A stretch of 62,304 bases of DNA, from NCBI GenBank assembly GCA_009908915.1, contig JAAAOJ010000089.1, positions 1 to 62,304 of the forward strand, in the 5' to 3' direction. Source of the stretch: Planctomycetota bacterium (GTDB taxonomy: Bacteria > Planctomycetota > Phycisphaerae > SM23-33). Each line of letters opens with the position of its first letter. Position 1 is the first letter of the stretch. The translations under genes were made by a program, and so were the position numbers. This document shows, one piece after another, positions 17,820 through 26,517 of this stretch. The notes below the pieces were generated by a model, which was not told the DNA's origin, did no database searches, and worked only from the letters and a program-made list of their open reading frames with translations.

Positions 17820-18614
17820 ATGCGACACATGATTTACGCTGCACTGACGTTGTGGATGATGTTGACGCTGGCGGGGGGGCTGGCTATCTATCACCTGCTG
17901 GTTCGCCTGCTGGGCGCGAGGCTGACGGACTGGCTGATGCTGCCGGCGACGGTTGTCAGCGAACTGGCCTGGTCGGTGGGTATCCTTCTGACAGGCAGGC
18001 CGGCTGCCGGCGGGCTGATCAGCTTCTCCGGCAGCACCGCCAGCCCGGGCCAGAGGCCCACCGGCACGTGGGGATTCTTCATCAGCATGCTGGCGGCGGT
18101 GACCAGTCTGGCCGCGGGACTGGCCGTCTTCTGCGCCCTGGTCCACTGGATCGGCCAGCCGGTCGTCGAGGCACTGGCCAGGACCGACATGATCGAAACG
18201 GGCGGGCACCTGGCGGGCTTCGGCATGCCGCTGGCGGACCTGCCACAAAGCTGGGATGCCTTCGTTGACCTGCTGGGCTATCAGATCACGCTCGTCGGCC
18301 GATGGTTCCAGGCGTGGGGCAGGCAGGACTGGACGCACTGGCACACGCTGGTCTTCGCGTACCTCGGCCTGTGCTTCACCGTCCGTCTGGGGCAGGTCCG
18401 GCACGACTGGCGGGCGGCGCTGTTGGCCGAGGCCGCCATCCTGGGCATCGTCGCCGCCCTGGGTCTGCTCAGCGCGGGTGTGGACGATGCCGTCAAGGGC
18501 GACATCTGGTTCCTGCTGAATTTCGCCTGGGCGACGGTCCTCGTACTGCTGGCGGCAACGCTGCTGGCCACGGCCATCAAGGCCGTCGTGCAAACCCTCC
18601 GCAGAAACGAGTAA
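17820..18614 (+). CDS. Polytopic membrane protein, possibly a degenerate M50-like metallopeptidase
   Basis: The 264-residue protein has five or six transmembrane segments. The second ends in WLMLPATVVSELAWSVGILLTG. This resembles the L-P-G-T-x-x-H-E-x-x-H-A-x-x-x-L-T-G segment of a family of M50-like membrane proteases, but both zinc histidines of HExxH are replaced (SELAW). No other motif is seen. If the relation holds, the protein is a catalytically dead homologue. GCAAGGATGCG precedes the start. The gene is 65 nt upstream of the sulfatase maturase, which has its own -10-like box. Confidence 0.6.
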   Translation: MRHMIYAALTLWMMLTLAGGLAIYHLLVRLLGARLTDWLMLPATVVSELAWSVGILLTGRPAAGGLISFSGSTASPGQRPTGTWGFFISMLAAVTSLAAGLAVFCALVHWIGQPVVEALARTDMIETGGHLAGFGMPLADLPQSWDAFVDLLGYQITLVGRWFQAWGRQDWTHWHTLVFAYLGLCFTVRLGQVRHDWRAALLAEAAILGIVAALGLLSAGVDDAVKGDIWFLLNFAWATVLVLLAATLLATAIKAVVQTLRRNE

Positions 18615-18666
18615 GAACATCGACGTTCCGTCTTGTAGCTTGTTGGTGGAGTTTTGAGGCATTCGC

Positions 18667-18672
18667 TACAAT
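18667..18672 (+). promoter_or_regulatory. -10-like box TACAAT of a leaderless start (sulfatase maturase)
   Basis: TACAAT ends 7 nt before the ATG at 18680, with no Shine-Dalgarno between. Confidence 0.5.
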
Positions 18673-18679
18673 AGGCGGT

Positions 18680-19990
18680 ATGACTGAGCCGATCTCCCCA
18701 TTCACCATCATGGCCAAGCCCGTCTGCGGCACCTGCAACCTCGACTGCAGCTACTGCTACTACACCGACAAGGCCGCCGAGCTGTACCCCGGCATCGAAC
18801 GGCCGATGATGACCGACGCGATTCTCGATGCCTACACGAAGCAGTACATCGAGGCCCAGAGCGTGCAGGCAACGTTCGGCTGGCAAGGCGGCGAGCCGAC
18901 GCTCGCCGGCCTGGACTTCTTCCGTAAGGCCGTCGCGTTCCAGAAACAGTATCGCCTCAACGACGAGCAGGTCATCGACAACGCCCTGCAGACCAACGGC
19001 ACGCTCCTCGACGAGGCATGGTGCGACTTCCTGGCGGAGGAGAAGTTCCTCGTCGGCCTGAGCATCGACGGCCCGCCGCAGTGGCACGACAGCTTCCGCC
19101 GCGACCACGCCGGCAAGCCGAGCTTCCACAAGGTCTGGGGCGCCCTGGAACGCATGCGAGCCCGCGACGTGGAGTTCAACGTGCTGGTGACGCTCAACAG
19201 CGTCAACGCTCCGCACGCCGGCGACATCTACCGCTACTTCGTCAATCGCGGGGTGCAGTACCTGCAGTTCATTCCCATCCTGGAACGCAACCCGGACGGC
19301 ACGCCGACCACCTACAGTTGCACGCCCGAGCAGTACGGCGAGTTCCTGCTGGACGTCTTCGAGCAGTGGGCGACGCGTGACGTCGGCAAGGTCTCCGAGC
19401 GGTTCATCGACTGCGTGCTGCATTCGCTGATCTTCGGCCGGGCCAGCCAGTGCTGTCAGTCCGAGCGGTGTGCCAACGCGCACATCCTGGAGTGGAACGG
19501 CGACCTCTACGTCTGCGACCACTTCGTCTACGACCGCTGGCGGGTGGGCAACATCATGCAAACGCCGCTGGCGGAACTGGCCCGCCACCCCATGCTGGAC
19601 GAATTCGCCAAGCTCAAGACCGACCTGCCCGAGGTCTGCAAGGCCTGCGAGTACCTGGGCCTCTGCTTTGGCGGCTGCCCGAAACACCACATGCCGTTGT
19701 ACGGTGATGCGACGCGGCAGAACTACTTCTGTGAAGGCTACAGGCGGTTCTTCGACGAGGCCCTGCCTGAGCTGCGGCGGATGGCTGAGTATTTCAAACG
19801 CAATCAACAGCCACCGCTGAAGCCGCCGGCCGGTCAGGTGCAGGCGAAAACGCCTCAGCAACAGGCCGCCTTCGCCGCCGGGCCCGGCCCGCAACCGACA
19901 ATGGTGCCCGCCTCGGACGGTCCGCCCAAACGCAACGACCCCTGCCCCTGCGGATCCGGCAAAAAATACAAGAAGTGCTGCGGCGGGTAG
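18680..19990 (+). CDS. Anaerobic sulfatase-maturating enzyme (radical SAM/SPASM) with SEC-C tail
   Basis: The 436-residue protein has the radical-SAM motif CGTCNLDCSYCYY near residue 14, WQGGEPTL, and two SPASM-type cysteine clusters (CCQSERCANAHILEW..CDHF and CKACEYLGLCFGGCPKH). These bind auxiliary [4Fe-4S] clusters. Enzymes of this type oxidise a Cys or Ser of type I sulfatases to formylglycine without oxygen. After a Pro/Gln-rich linker the last 20 or so residues are a SEC-C zinc motif (NDPCPCGSGKKYKKCC), best known from SecA. That tail is unusual here. No sulfatase gene is in the window, so the client must be elsewhere. Confidence 0.9.
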   Translation: MTEPISPFTIMAKPVCGTCNLDCSYCYYTDKAAELYPGIERPMMTDAILDAYTKQYIEAQSVQATFGWQGGEPTLAGLDFFRKAVAFQKQYRLNDEQVIDNALQTNGTLLDEAWCDFLAEEKFLVGLSIDGPPQWHDSFRRDHAGKPSFHKVWGALERMRARDVEFNVLVTLNSVNAPHAGDIYRYFVNRGVQYLQFIPILERNPDGTPTTYSCTPEQYGEFLLDVFEQWATRDVGKVSERFIDCVLHSLIFGRASQCCQSERCANAHILEWNGDLYVCDHFVYDRWRVGNIMQTPLAELARHPMLDEFAKLKTDLPEVCKACEYLGLCFGGCPKHHMPLYGDATRQNYFCEGYRRFFDEALPELRRMAEYFKRNQQPPLKPPAGQVQAKTPQQQAAFAAGPGPQPTMVPASDGPPKRNDPCPCGSGKKYKKCCGG

Positions 19991-20271
19991 GGCTGCCCTT
20001 CTTCGACCTCGCAAGCGCCCGGTCACAATCAACCGGCACACCGGCGTCAGCCCTGGCTTCATCATCGGCACGGCCATCATCGGTCAACAAAACACGACCC
20101 GATGCGAGCGAGCGGATGTGCGATTGTCCGCAACGGCCAATATGCCACGCGTCTTGTTGATCTGCACCGGCTGCCGTATCGGCCGGATGCCTGTCCGGCT
20201 TTCGATCGATACCTGCGATCCAGGATGTCGACACCGACCGACGCGCGACGGCCAGCGCCGTAGCGGCAGCG

Positions 20272-22623
20272 CTACGTCTTCTTGCGGCCCTTGCGGCTCT
20301 TATTGCTCTTGCCGCTCTTGCCGCCTTTACCGCCTTTCCGTTGGCCGCCGGACTTGTTGCCCGACTTGCCCTTGCGGCCCTTGTTGCTCTTCTTGCTCTT
20401 CTTGCTCTTGCCGCCGGAGGAGGTGCCATTCTTGCCGGTGGTCTTCTTGGTCGGCACGAGGTCGAGCTGACGGCGGGCAACGTCCACGGAGGCGACCTGC
20501 ACGTTCAGGCGGTCGCCGAGGCGTACGGTCTGGCCGGTGTCCTTGCCTCGCACCACGCCCTGCTTGGCGTCGACGTCGAAGGTCTCGTTGCCGAGGTCGT
20601 CGAACCGAACGAGCCCGTCAATGAGGTACTTCGGCCACTGCACGAACATGCCGAACTTCGCCACGCCCGTGATCACGCCGTCGAAGACCTCGCCCTGCTT
20701 GCTCTCGAGCAGTTGCAGTACGAGCACCTCGCGCAGCTCGTCGGCGGCATCGTCGGCCCGACGGTCGCAGGCCGAGAGGGCCTCGCCGAGGCGGGTCAGT
20801 TCGCTGATGTCCTCGGGCGGTTCGTGTTCGAGTTCGCCGCGACAGAACCGTGCGACCGTCCGGTGGACGGTCAGATCGGCGTATCGGCGGATGGGGCTGG
20901 TGAAGTGGCAGTAGTCGCTGCTGGCCAGGGCGAAATGCCCGATCTTCATCGGCGAGTACTCCGCCTGCTGAAATGTCTTGAGGATCGCCAGGTTCACCGC
21001 GTAGCTCTCGGGGCGGCCCTTGACGCTGTCGAGCAGTGCCTGGATCGCGTGACGGTCCATCTGCTTGGGCAGCTTGTGGCCGCACGCGGAAATGAACGCC
21101 TGGAGGTCCTTGTTCTCGGTCTTGTCCGGGTCGGGGTGGACACGGCGGAGGATGTTGCGGTCTTCCTTCGCCATCCGCCGGGCGACGGCCTCGTTGGCCT
21201 CGACCATGAACATCTCGATGATTGTGTGCGTGTAGCTCTGGTCTTCCGGCTCGGCGTCGACGACTTTGCCCGCGTCGTCGAGAATCAGTTCGACCGCCGG
21301 CAGGTCCAGGTGCAGCATGCCGTTGGCTTCGCGGCGCTTTTCAATCCGCCGCGCCAGCTCGTGCATCCAGCGGATGGCCTTGACGACCTTCTTGCCGTAA
21401 CCGGCCGAGTGACGCCCGCCGCCGTAGCTGCCACCGCCGCCGGCAGTTCGGCCGTCGATGATGTCCTGCGCCTGGCGGTACGTCAGCCGCCGGGCCGACT
21501 GAATGATGCTCTCGGCAAAACGGCTGTCGATGACCTCGCCGTCGTCGCCATAACGAATGTAGACGCTCTTGACGAAACGCTTCTGGTACTCCTGCAGGCT
21601 GCAGACGCCGTTGGAGAGGATCTCCGGCAGCATCGGGACCACCCGCCGTGGGAAATACACGCTCGTGCCGCGCTGGCGGGCCTCCTCGTCCAGCACACTG
21701 CCATCCGGCACAAAGTGAGAGACGTCGGCGATATGAACGCCCAGCGTCCAGACGCCAGACTTCCCGTCGTAGTCGATGCTGATCGCGTCGTCGTAGTCGC
21801 GGGCGTCCGGCGGGTCGATGGTGATAATGGTCTGGTCGCTGATATCCTCGCGCCGGTGGTCGAGCCGGCTTGGATCGTCAAGGTCCAGCCGGTTGAACGA
21901 CCGGACGGCCTGGCGGGCCTCGTCAAGGGCCTCGTCGCTGAAGGCGTCCGGCAGGCCGTAGGCCATGATCACCGCGTCGGTTTCCACATCCAGTTCGCCC
22001 GGCTCGCCGAGTTCCTCGACGATCACGCCCACCGGCAGGTCGCCCTTGGCGTTGTAGTCGACGATCTCGACGGCGACCTTCGTACCCAGGATCGGCCCGG
22101 CCTGCCCGCCGACATCGCGAATGACGATCGGCTGGGTGAAGCGCTTGCCCTCGGGGTTGACGAAGTGCATATCGCCGGCTGTCTCCAGGATGCCGACGAA
22201 GCGGTTGGTCGCCCGATGGATGACCTCAACGATCCGGCCCTCGTAGGCGTCCTCGCCATCGCGGCGGCCACGCTTGATGACCTTCGCGCGGACCTCGTCG
22301 CCCGTCATCGCCGTGCCGTTGGCGTTCGGCGGAATGAACAGGTCCCCGTGGGCGTTGGGGTCCTCGGGAATCACGAAGCCGAACCCGCGCGGGTTCGGCC
22401 GGTACGTGCCGATCACCGTGTCGCCCATCCGCGGCAGCGTGACGGCGTTCTTGTTGCCCAGCACGACGCGGCCCTGCTCTTCGAGCTGGCGGACGGCGTC
22501 GCGGAACGTGCCGTAATCTTCTTCGTCCACGCCGATGCGACGGGCGAGCTGACGCGGCTTGAGCGGCTGGTAGCTCCGCTCGGCCAGGTACTTCAGGATG
22601 GTGTCTGTATAGCGTTCGGGCAT
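20272..22623 (-). CDS. rnr: Ribonuclease R (RNB family 3'-5' exoribonuclease)
   Basis: The 783-residue protein has an N-terminal helix-turn-helix-like region, cold-shock domains (GFGFVIPE..DLFIPP), and the RNB domain with catalytic aspartates in TIDPPDARDYDDAIS (about residues 270-284). HFTSPIRRYADLTVHR and a C-terminal S1 domain (GEVFDGVITGVAKFGMFVQ) follow. It degrades structured RNA. The last 40 or so residues are almost only Lys, Ser, Gly and Arg, a basic tail as in E. coli RNase R. A Gly-rich insert (GGGGSYGGGR) interrupts the RNB domain near residue 400. The 281 nt downstream hold no gene. Confidence 0.95.
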   Translation of the reverse strand: MPERYTDTILKYLAERSYQPLKPRQLARRIGVDEEDYGTFRDAVRQLEEQGRVVLGNKNAVTLPRMGDTVIGTYRPNPRGFGFVIPEDPNAHGDLFIPPNANGTAMTGDEVRAKVIKRGRRDGEDAYEGRIVEVIHRATNRFVGILETAGDMHFVNPEGKRFTQPIVIRDVGGQAGPILGTKVAVEIVDYNAKGDLPVGVIVEELGEPGELDVETDAVIMAYGLPDAFSDEALDEARQAVRSFNRLDLDDPSRLDHRREDISDQTIITIDPPDARDYDDAISIDYDGKSGVWTLGVHIADVSHFVPDGSVLDEEARQRGTSVYFPRRVVPMLPEILSNGVCSLQEYQKRFVKSVYIRYGDDGEVIDSRFAESIIQSARRLTYRQAQDIIDGRTAGGGGSYGGGRHSAGYGKKVVKAIRWMHELARRIEKRREANGMLHLDLPAVELILDDAGKVVDAEPEDQSYTHTIIEMFMVEANEAVARRMAKEDRNILRRVHPDPDKTENKDLQAFISACGHKLPKQMDRHAIQALLDSVKGRPESYAVNLAILKTFQQAEYSPMKIGHFALASSDYCHFTSPIRRYADLTVHRTVARFCRGELEHEPPEDISELTRLGEALSACDRRADDAADELREVLVLQLLESKQGEVFDGVITGVAKFGMFVQWPKYLIDGLVRFDDLGNETFDVDAKQGVVRGKDTGQTVRLGDRLNVQVASVDVARRQLDLVPTKKTTGKNGTSSGGKSKKSKKSNKGRKGKSGNKSGGQRKGGKGGKSGKSNKSRKGRKKT

Positions 22624-23254
22624 GGTTGTCCTTTCATCGGTGTCGTTCGACGGCCCGGCCTGAGTGGCTCGACCGCGATCCCCTCTCGCAAAGAACCTTA
22701 ACGCCCCGACGTCGCAAACGCCACAAGAAAGGCCGTTTCACATCTGGCGTGGTACGGTCGGGCAATGGTGGCAAACCATTCGGGGGATTGAGATTCGAAC
22801 GTCGCTGCCTCTGGGAGAGATGGCGAGTCTTCGAGCCAGAGAGGGCTCTCGCCAGGCCTTCGTCAAGACCAGGCGACGGTTCTACGCGCAGGACAAGGAA
22901 TCCTCACCGCCTCGCGGACCCATTTGGCAGGCCCAGGGCATGCTCGGTACCGCTCGCCAGGGAGAGGGGTCAACGCAAGAGGCTCCACGGGCGGCATTGG
23001 CTCGCCGCCACCAAATTCCGGCCGTACACCGTGGCGTCGCACGGGCGTCCCGCACGCATTCGCGGATGGTGCAGCACTCTCGAAGGGATGCCGCTGGCAC
23101 CTGCTACACTACCGTTTGACGCGGTGCAGCAGGTGCTACACCGCGCTCGATATATTCTGGTTTTGTCTCAATCCTGCGATACCAACAGCCGCGCCTGGTG
23201 TGCGCACTGCGGAACGCAGTGTTTGCGCTCAGGCCGGTCGACACACCGTCCACT
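22624..23254 (+). other. Intergenic region between rnr and purE (repeat-like)
   Basis: I see no gene in 631 nt on either strand; the open frames have the texture of GC-rich shadow frames. The region has short inverted segments around 22840-22860 (AGAGAGGGCTCTC) and a hairpin-family copy at 23121-23144. The end of purE follows. Confidence 0.5.
23121..23144 (+). repeat. Interspersed hairpin repeat, copy C
   Basis: GCGGTG and CACCGC pair around AGCAGGTGCT. The following CGATATATTCTGG resembles the sequence after the hairpin at 60329-60354. Confidence 0.55.
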
Positions 23255-23773
23255 TCAACGTTCGGCGGTCAGGCCCTGCTGCAGTTGCTCGTCGTCTTGC
23301 TCGATGGCCTGCTGCATCGTCTCGCGCTGGCGAGCCAGCATGTCCGCGAGCTTCGCGTCCGACATCGCGAGCATGGCCACGGCCAGCAGGCCCGCGTTCT
23401 TTGCGCCGGACTTGCCGATGGCGGTGGTCGCCACGGGGATGCCGCCTGGCATCTGCACGGTCGACAGCAACGAGTCCAGGCCGCCTAGGTCGGACGTCGG
23501 CATGGGCACGCCGATGACGGGCAGCGTCGTCAGCGAGGCCATCACGCCCGCCAGGTGGGCCGCCTTGCCGGCCCCGGCGATGATGACCTTCGTGCCGCGT
23601 TCTTTCGCCGAGCGGCCCAATTCGTGGGCACGGTCCGGCGTCCGGTGGGCCGAGACGACCCGCATCTCGTGCGAAATGCCGAACTGCTCCAGGACCTTCG
23701 CGGCCTGGGACATGACATCGAGGTCCGACTTGCTTCCCATCACAATCGTAACGAGGGGTCCTGATTCTGCCAT
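23255..23773 (-). CDS. purE: N5-carboxyaminoimidazole ribonucleotide mutase
   Basis: The 172-residue protein has all class I PurE landmarks: MGSKSDLDVM near the N-terminus, the catalytic His in SAHRTPDR, IIAGAGKAAHLAGVMAS and GGLDSLLSTVQMPGG. It converts N5-CAIR to CAIR in purine synthesis. It is the last gene of a minus-strand operon, starting 39 nt after the MFS transporter gene. No purK lies nearby. AAAGGATAATCAAG precedes the ATG as the ribosome binding site. Confidence 0.95.
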   Translation of the reverse strand: MAESGPLVTIVMGSKSDLDVMSQAAKVLEQFGISHEMRVVSAHRTPDRAHELGRSAKERGTKVIIAGAGKAAHLAGVMASLTTLPVIGVPMPTSDLGGLDSLLSTVQMPGGIPVATTAIGKSGAKNAGLLAVAMLAMSDAKLADMLARQRETMQQAIEQDDEQLQQGLTAER

Positions 23774-23812
23774 CTTGATTATCCTTTTCGGTGCGAGGCG
23801 CCTTGAGACGCT

Positions 23813-25000
23813 TCAGGTTGGTGCTTCGGTAACGTAGAACAGGCGACATTGTTTCGCCTTCTTCAGCAACATCAGACTCGCGATGATTCCGGTGGCAACG
23901 ATGCCGCAACTTACGGCGATCGCGGGAAGCCAACTGGCAGTCACGTCGTACAGCCATCCCCCGGACGCCGGACCCACCAGGCCCGCCACGCCATACGCCA
24001 GGAAGACGAGCGGGTAGATTCCGCCCACCCGGGCCGCTCCGTATCGCGCTGCGACCTGGGCGGCGTACAGGACGAAGCAGGCCCCGAAGCCGAAACCGAC
24101 GGCGAAAGACACGACAACGAAGAGCATCGACGAGTTCACCACAGCCAGCAGCCCGACCGGCACGCCCAGAGTAATCAGCTTCACCGGGATCATCCGCTCG
24201 TCGGTCCAGTCGGACACCCAGCCCCAGGTGATCCGGCCGGCCGCGTTGCCGATGGAGAACGCCGCCACGGCGGTGGCGGCCCACGCTTTGGGCAGGCCCG
24301 CCCACAGGCCCATATCGTTGATCTTGCTGACGACGAACATCCCGGCGAACGTGCCGCAGAACATTCCCAATACCAGCGACAGCAGGAACGGATCCCGCAG
24401 CAACGTCCGAATGGCCGGCGTCGGGCTTACACGGGCACCAATCTCGGACGTCGGGAATCGCAACAGCATGGCGGCAACGAGAATCGCCAGCATGTACGCG
24501 ATGCCCACCCAGCGGAAGACCATCAGCACGTGGACTCCGTGGGAGAGCAGATAGTGGCTCAGCGCGGTCAGCAGAACCGCTCCACCACCGAAACCGGCCA
24601 TCGAGATTCCGGTAACCAGGCCCCGCTTGTTGGGGAACCACTTGATGCAGGTGGTCAGAGGGCAGACATACCCAAAGCCCGTGCCGATCCCGGCACAAAC
24701 CGAAATGCCCAGCAGCATCAGCGGACAGTTGCCGTCCGAGAACGACGCGATGAGATAACCCGCTCCGAACAACAACCCGCCAATGCCCGCGATCACCCTG
24801 GGCCCGAGACGATCGAGAAGCCGCCCCGCCAGCACCATGGACACCGTAAAGGCAGGAAACAAGCCGCCGAAGATGATCGAGGTCTCGGTCGTGCTCATGC
24901 CCACGGTGTTCTGCAGGGTCGTGTCCAGCTTGCTCCATGCGTAGATACCGCCCAGGCACACCTGAATCACTAAGGCAGCCGCCAGAATGACGTATTTCAT
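23813..25000 (-). CDS. MFS transporter, oxalate/formate antiporter (OFA) type
   Basis: The 395-residue, 12-helix protein begins MKYVILAAALVIQVCLGGIYAWSKL, the OFA-family first helix. It also has FGYVCPLTTCIKWFPNKRGLVTGI and, in the second half, GRITWGWVSDW. The substrate is probably a small carboxylate, but this cannot be fixed from sequence. Its ATG overlaps the stop of the HAD-Sua5 fusion in ATGA and has AAAGGAGAAGCT as a strong ribosome binding site, so translation is coupled. Confidence 0.85.
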   Translation of the reverse strand: MKYVILAAALVIQVCLGGIYAWSKLDTTLQNTVGMSTTETSIIFGGLFPAFTVSMVLAGRLLDRLGPRVIAGIGGLLFGAGYLIASFSDGNCPLMLLGISVCAGIGTGFGYVCPLTTCIKWFPNKRGLVTGISMAGFGGGAVLLTALSHYLLSHGVHVLMVFRWVGIAYMLAILVAAMLLRFPTSEIGARVSPTPAIRTLLRDPFLLSLVLGMFCGTFAGMFVVSKINDMGLWAGLPKAWAATAVAAFSIGNAAGRITWGWVSDWTDERMIPVKLITLGVPVGLLAVVNSSMLFVVVSFAVGFGFGACFVLYAAQVAARYGAARVGGIYPLVFLAYGVAGLVGPASGGWLYDVTASWLPAIAVSCGIVATGIIASLMLLKKAKQCRLFYVTEAPT

Positions 25001-26517
25001 AGCTTCTCCTTTCGCGTCCATGCGTCCTCTGTCTTGCTTGCTGCGCGTCGAAGCCGATCGTTCATGGCTGCGCCCAGGCCCACCTCGGGCATCCGGGTTG
25101 CGACGATGACGTCGAGGCCCAACGTATCAAGCCGGTGAAGTGCGGCAAAGAACCTGGTGGCCGCCACCTGCAGATCGCCGGCTTCCGAGAGCACCTCGAC
25201 GGCCTCGTACGACTGGCCGGCCGGCGGCGACGTCAGCGTCAGCAGGCCGGCACGGGGGCATTCCGGCAGGGCCTCTTGGTCGCAGAGGACCAGCAACGTG
25301 CGCGGCGCATAGTGTAGCGGCAGCTGTCCCGGTGCGGCCGGGCGCCGGGCTTCGTCGCAGGCGCGTCGCACGGGCCCGACCACCTGTTCGATCTCCTCCA
25401 CCGGCGTGCCGCCCGCGCGGAGCAGCACCGGCTCGTCGTCGACCAGCGAGATGATGGTCGATTCGATACCGACCCCACACGGCCCGCCGTCGAGTACCAG
25501 ATCGACGCGTGGGCCGAGTTGATCACGTACGTGCTCGGCCGTGGTCGGGCTGATGCAGCCGAACCGGTTGGCGCTGGGCGCGGCGATGGGCCGATCCGCC
25601 TGCGAGATCATCGCCAGAGCCAGCGGGTGATCCGGCATTCGTACCGCCACCGTCGCCAGGCCGGCGGTGACAATGTCCGCCGCGGCGTCGCTTTTCGGCA
25701 GGACGAGCGTCAGCGGCCCGGGCCAGAACCGCCGGGCGAGTTCCCCCGCCGCTGGCGGCCAGTCGCTGACGACCCCCCGGGCCTGGCCCAGCGTGGCCAC
25801 GTGAACAATCAGCGGGTCGAACGTGGGCCGCTGCTTGGCCTCGAAAATCGCGGCGACCGCGTTGGCGTCCAAGGCGTTGGCCCCCAGGCCGTAGACCGTT
25901 TCGGTGGGGAAGGCCACCGTCCCGCCGCCGCGCAACACGTCCGCGGCCTGGCGTAGCGATTCACGGGGCGCGTCGTTCTCCGCCCGCCATGCGGCCAACG
26001 TCAGAATCCGCTCGGTCGCCTGACCGATGTGTCGGACCACGGGCGCCCCGGCGGGCAGCGCACCGAGGTGCTTCTGCCCGTGACCGGTCAACACGTAGAC
26101 GCCGTGGGCGTCGACGGCCTGGCCAAACTCGACGTCGTGCGGATGATCGCCAACGGTAAAGGACTGGCGCAGATCGACGCCGTGTTCACGGGCAGCCTGG
26201 TGAAGGAAGTGCGCGTTCGGCTTGATGCACGAACAGCCCTCCGACCGCGCGTGCGGACAGACGTAGACGTCCGCGATCCGAATACCGGCTTCGGCCAGGC
26301 GGTCGACCACGTAGCCGTTGACGCGGTCGACGTCCGGGGCGGTAACCGCCTCCAGGGCAATGCCCGACTGGTTCGTCACGATGAAGAGTAGAAATTCCTC
26401 CTGCAGGCGATACAGCGCCTCGAAGGTCTCGGGCAGGAACGCCACTTGTGACGGATCGCGAAGGTGTCCGCGGTCCTCGATGATCGTCCCGTCTCGGTCG
26501 AGAAAAACAGCCTTCAC
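24997..26517 (-). CDS. HAD phosphatase (GmhB-like) fused to Sua5/TsaC threonylcarbamoyl-AMP synthase
   Basis: Residues 1 to about 165 are a HAD-IIIA phosphatase: VFLDRDGTI, IVTNQSG, a zinc loop CPHARSEGCSCIKP and VGDHPHDVEF, as in GmhB/HisB-N enzymes. From about residue 185 the protein is a complete long-form Sua5: VAFPTETVYGLGANA, RFWPGPLTLVLP, IAAPSANRFG and STIISLVD, then the extra Sua5 C-terminal domain to residue 506. Sua5 makes threonylcarbamoyl-AMP for t6A37 of tRNA. The two activities have no known metabolic link. The start is GTG, overlapping the upstream gene's stop as GTGA, and the end overlaps the MFS start as ATGA. Confidence 0.88.
   Translation of the reverse strand: MKAVFLDRDGTIIEDRGHLRDPSQVAFLPETFEALYRLQEEFLLFIVTNQSGIALEAVTAPDVDRVNGYVVDRLAEAGIRIADVYVCPHARSEGCSCIKPNAHFLHQAAREHGVDLRQSFTVGDHPHDVEFGQAVDAHGVYVLTGHGQKHLGALPAGAPVVRHIGQATERILTLAAWRAENDAPRESLRQAADVLRGGGTVAFPTETVYGLGANALDANAVAAIFEAKQRPTFDPLIVHVATLGQARGVVSDWPPAAGELARRFWPGPLTLVLPKSDAAADIVTAGLATVAVRMPDHPLALAMISQADRPIAAPSANRFGCISPTTAEHVRDQLGPRVDLVLDGGPCGVGIESTIISLVDDEPVLLRAGGTPVEEIEQVVGPVRRACDEARRPAAPGQLPLHYAPRTLLVLCDQEALPECPRAGLLTLTSPPAGQSYEAVEVLSEAGDLQVAATRFFAALHRLDTLGLDVIVATRMPEVGLGAAMNDRLRRAASKTEDAWTRKEKL

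Noticed and set aside
20341..22701. Plus-strand open frame of about 786 codons
   Set aside because: It is the complement of rnr and has no protein-like motifs.
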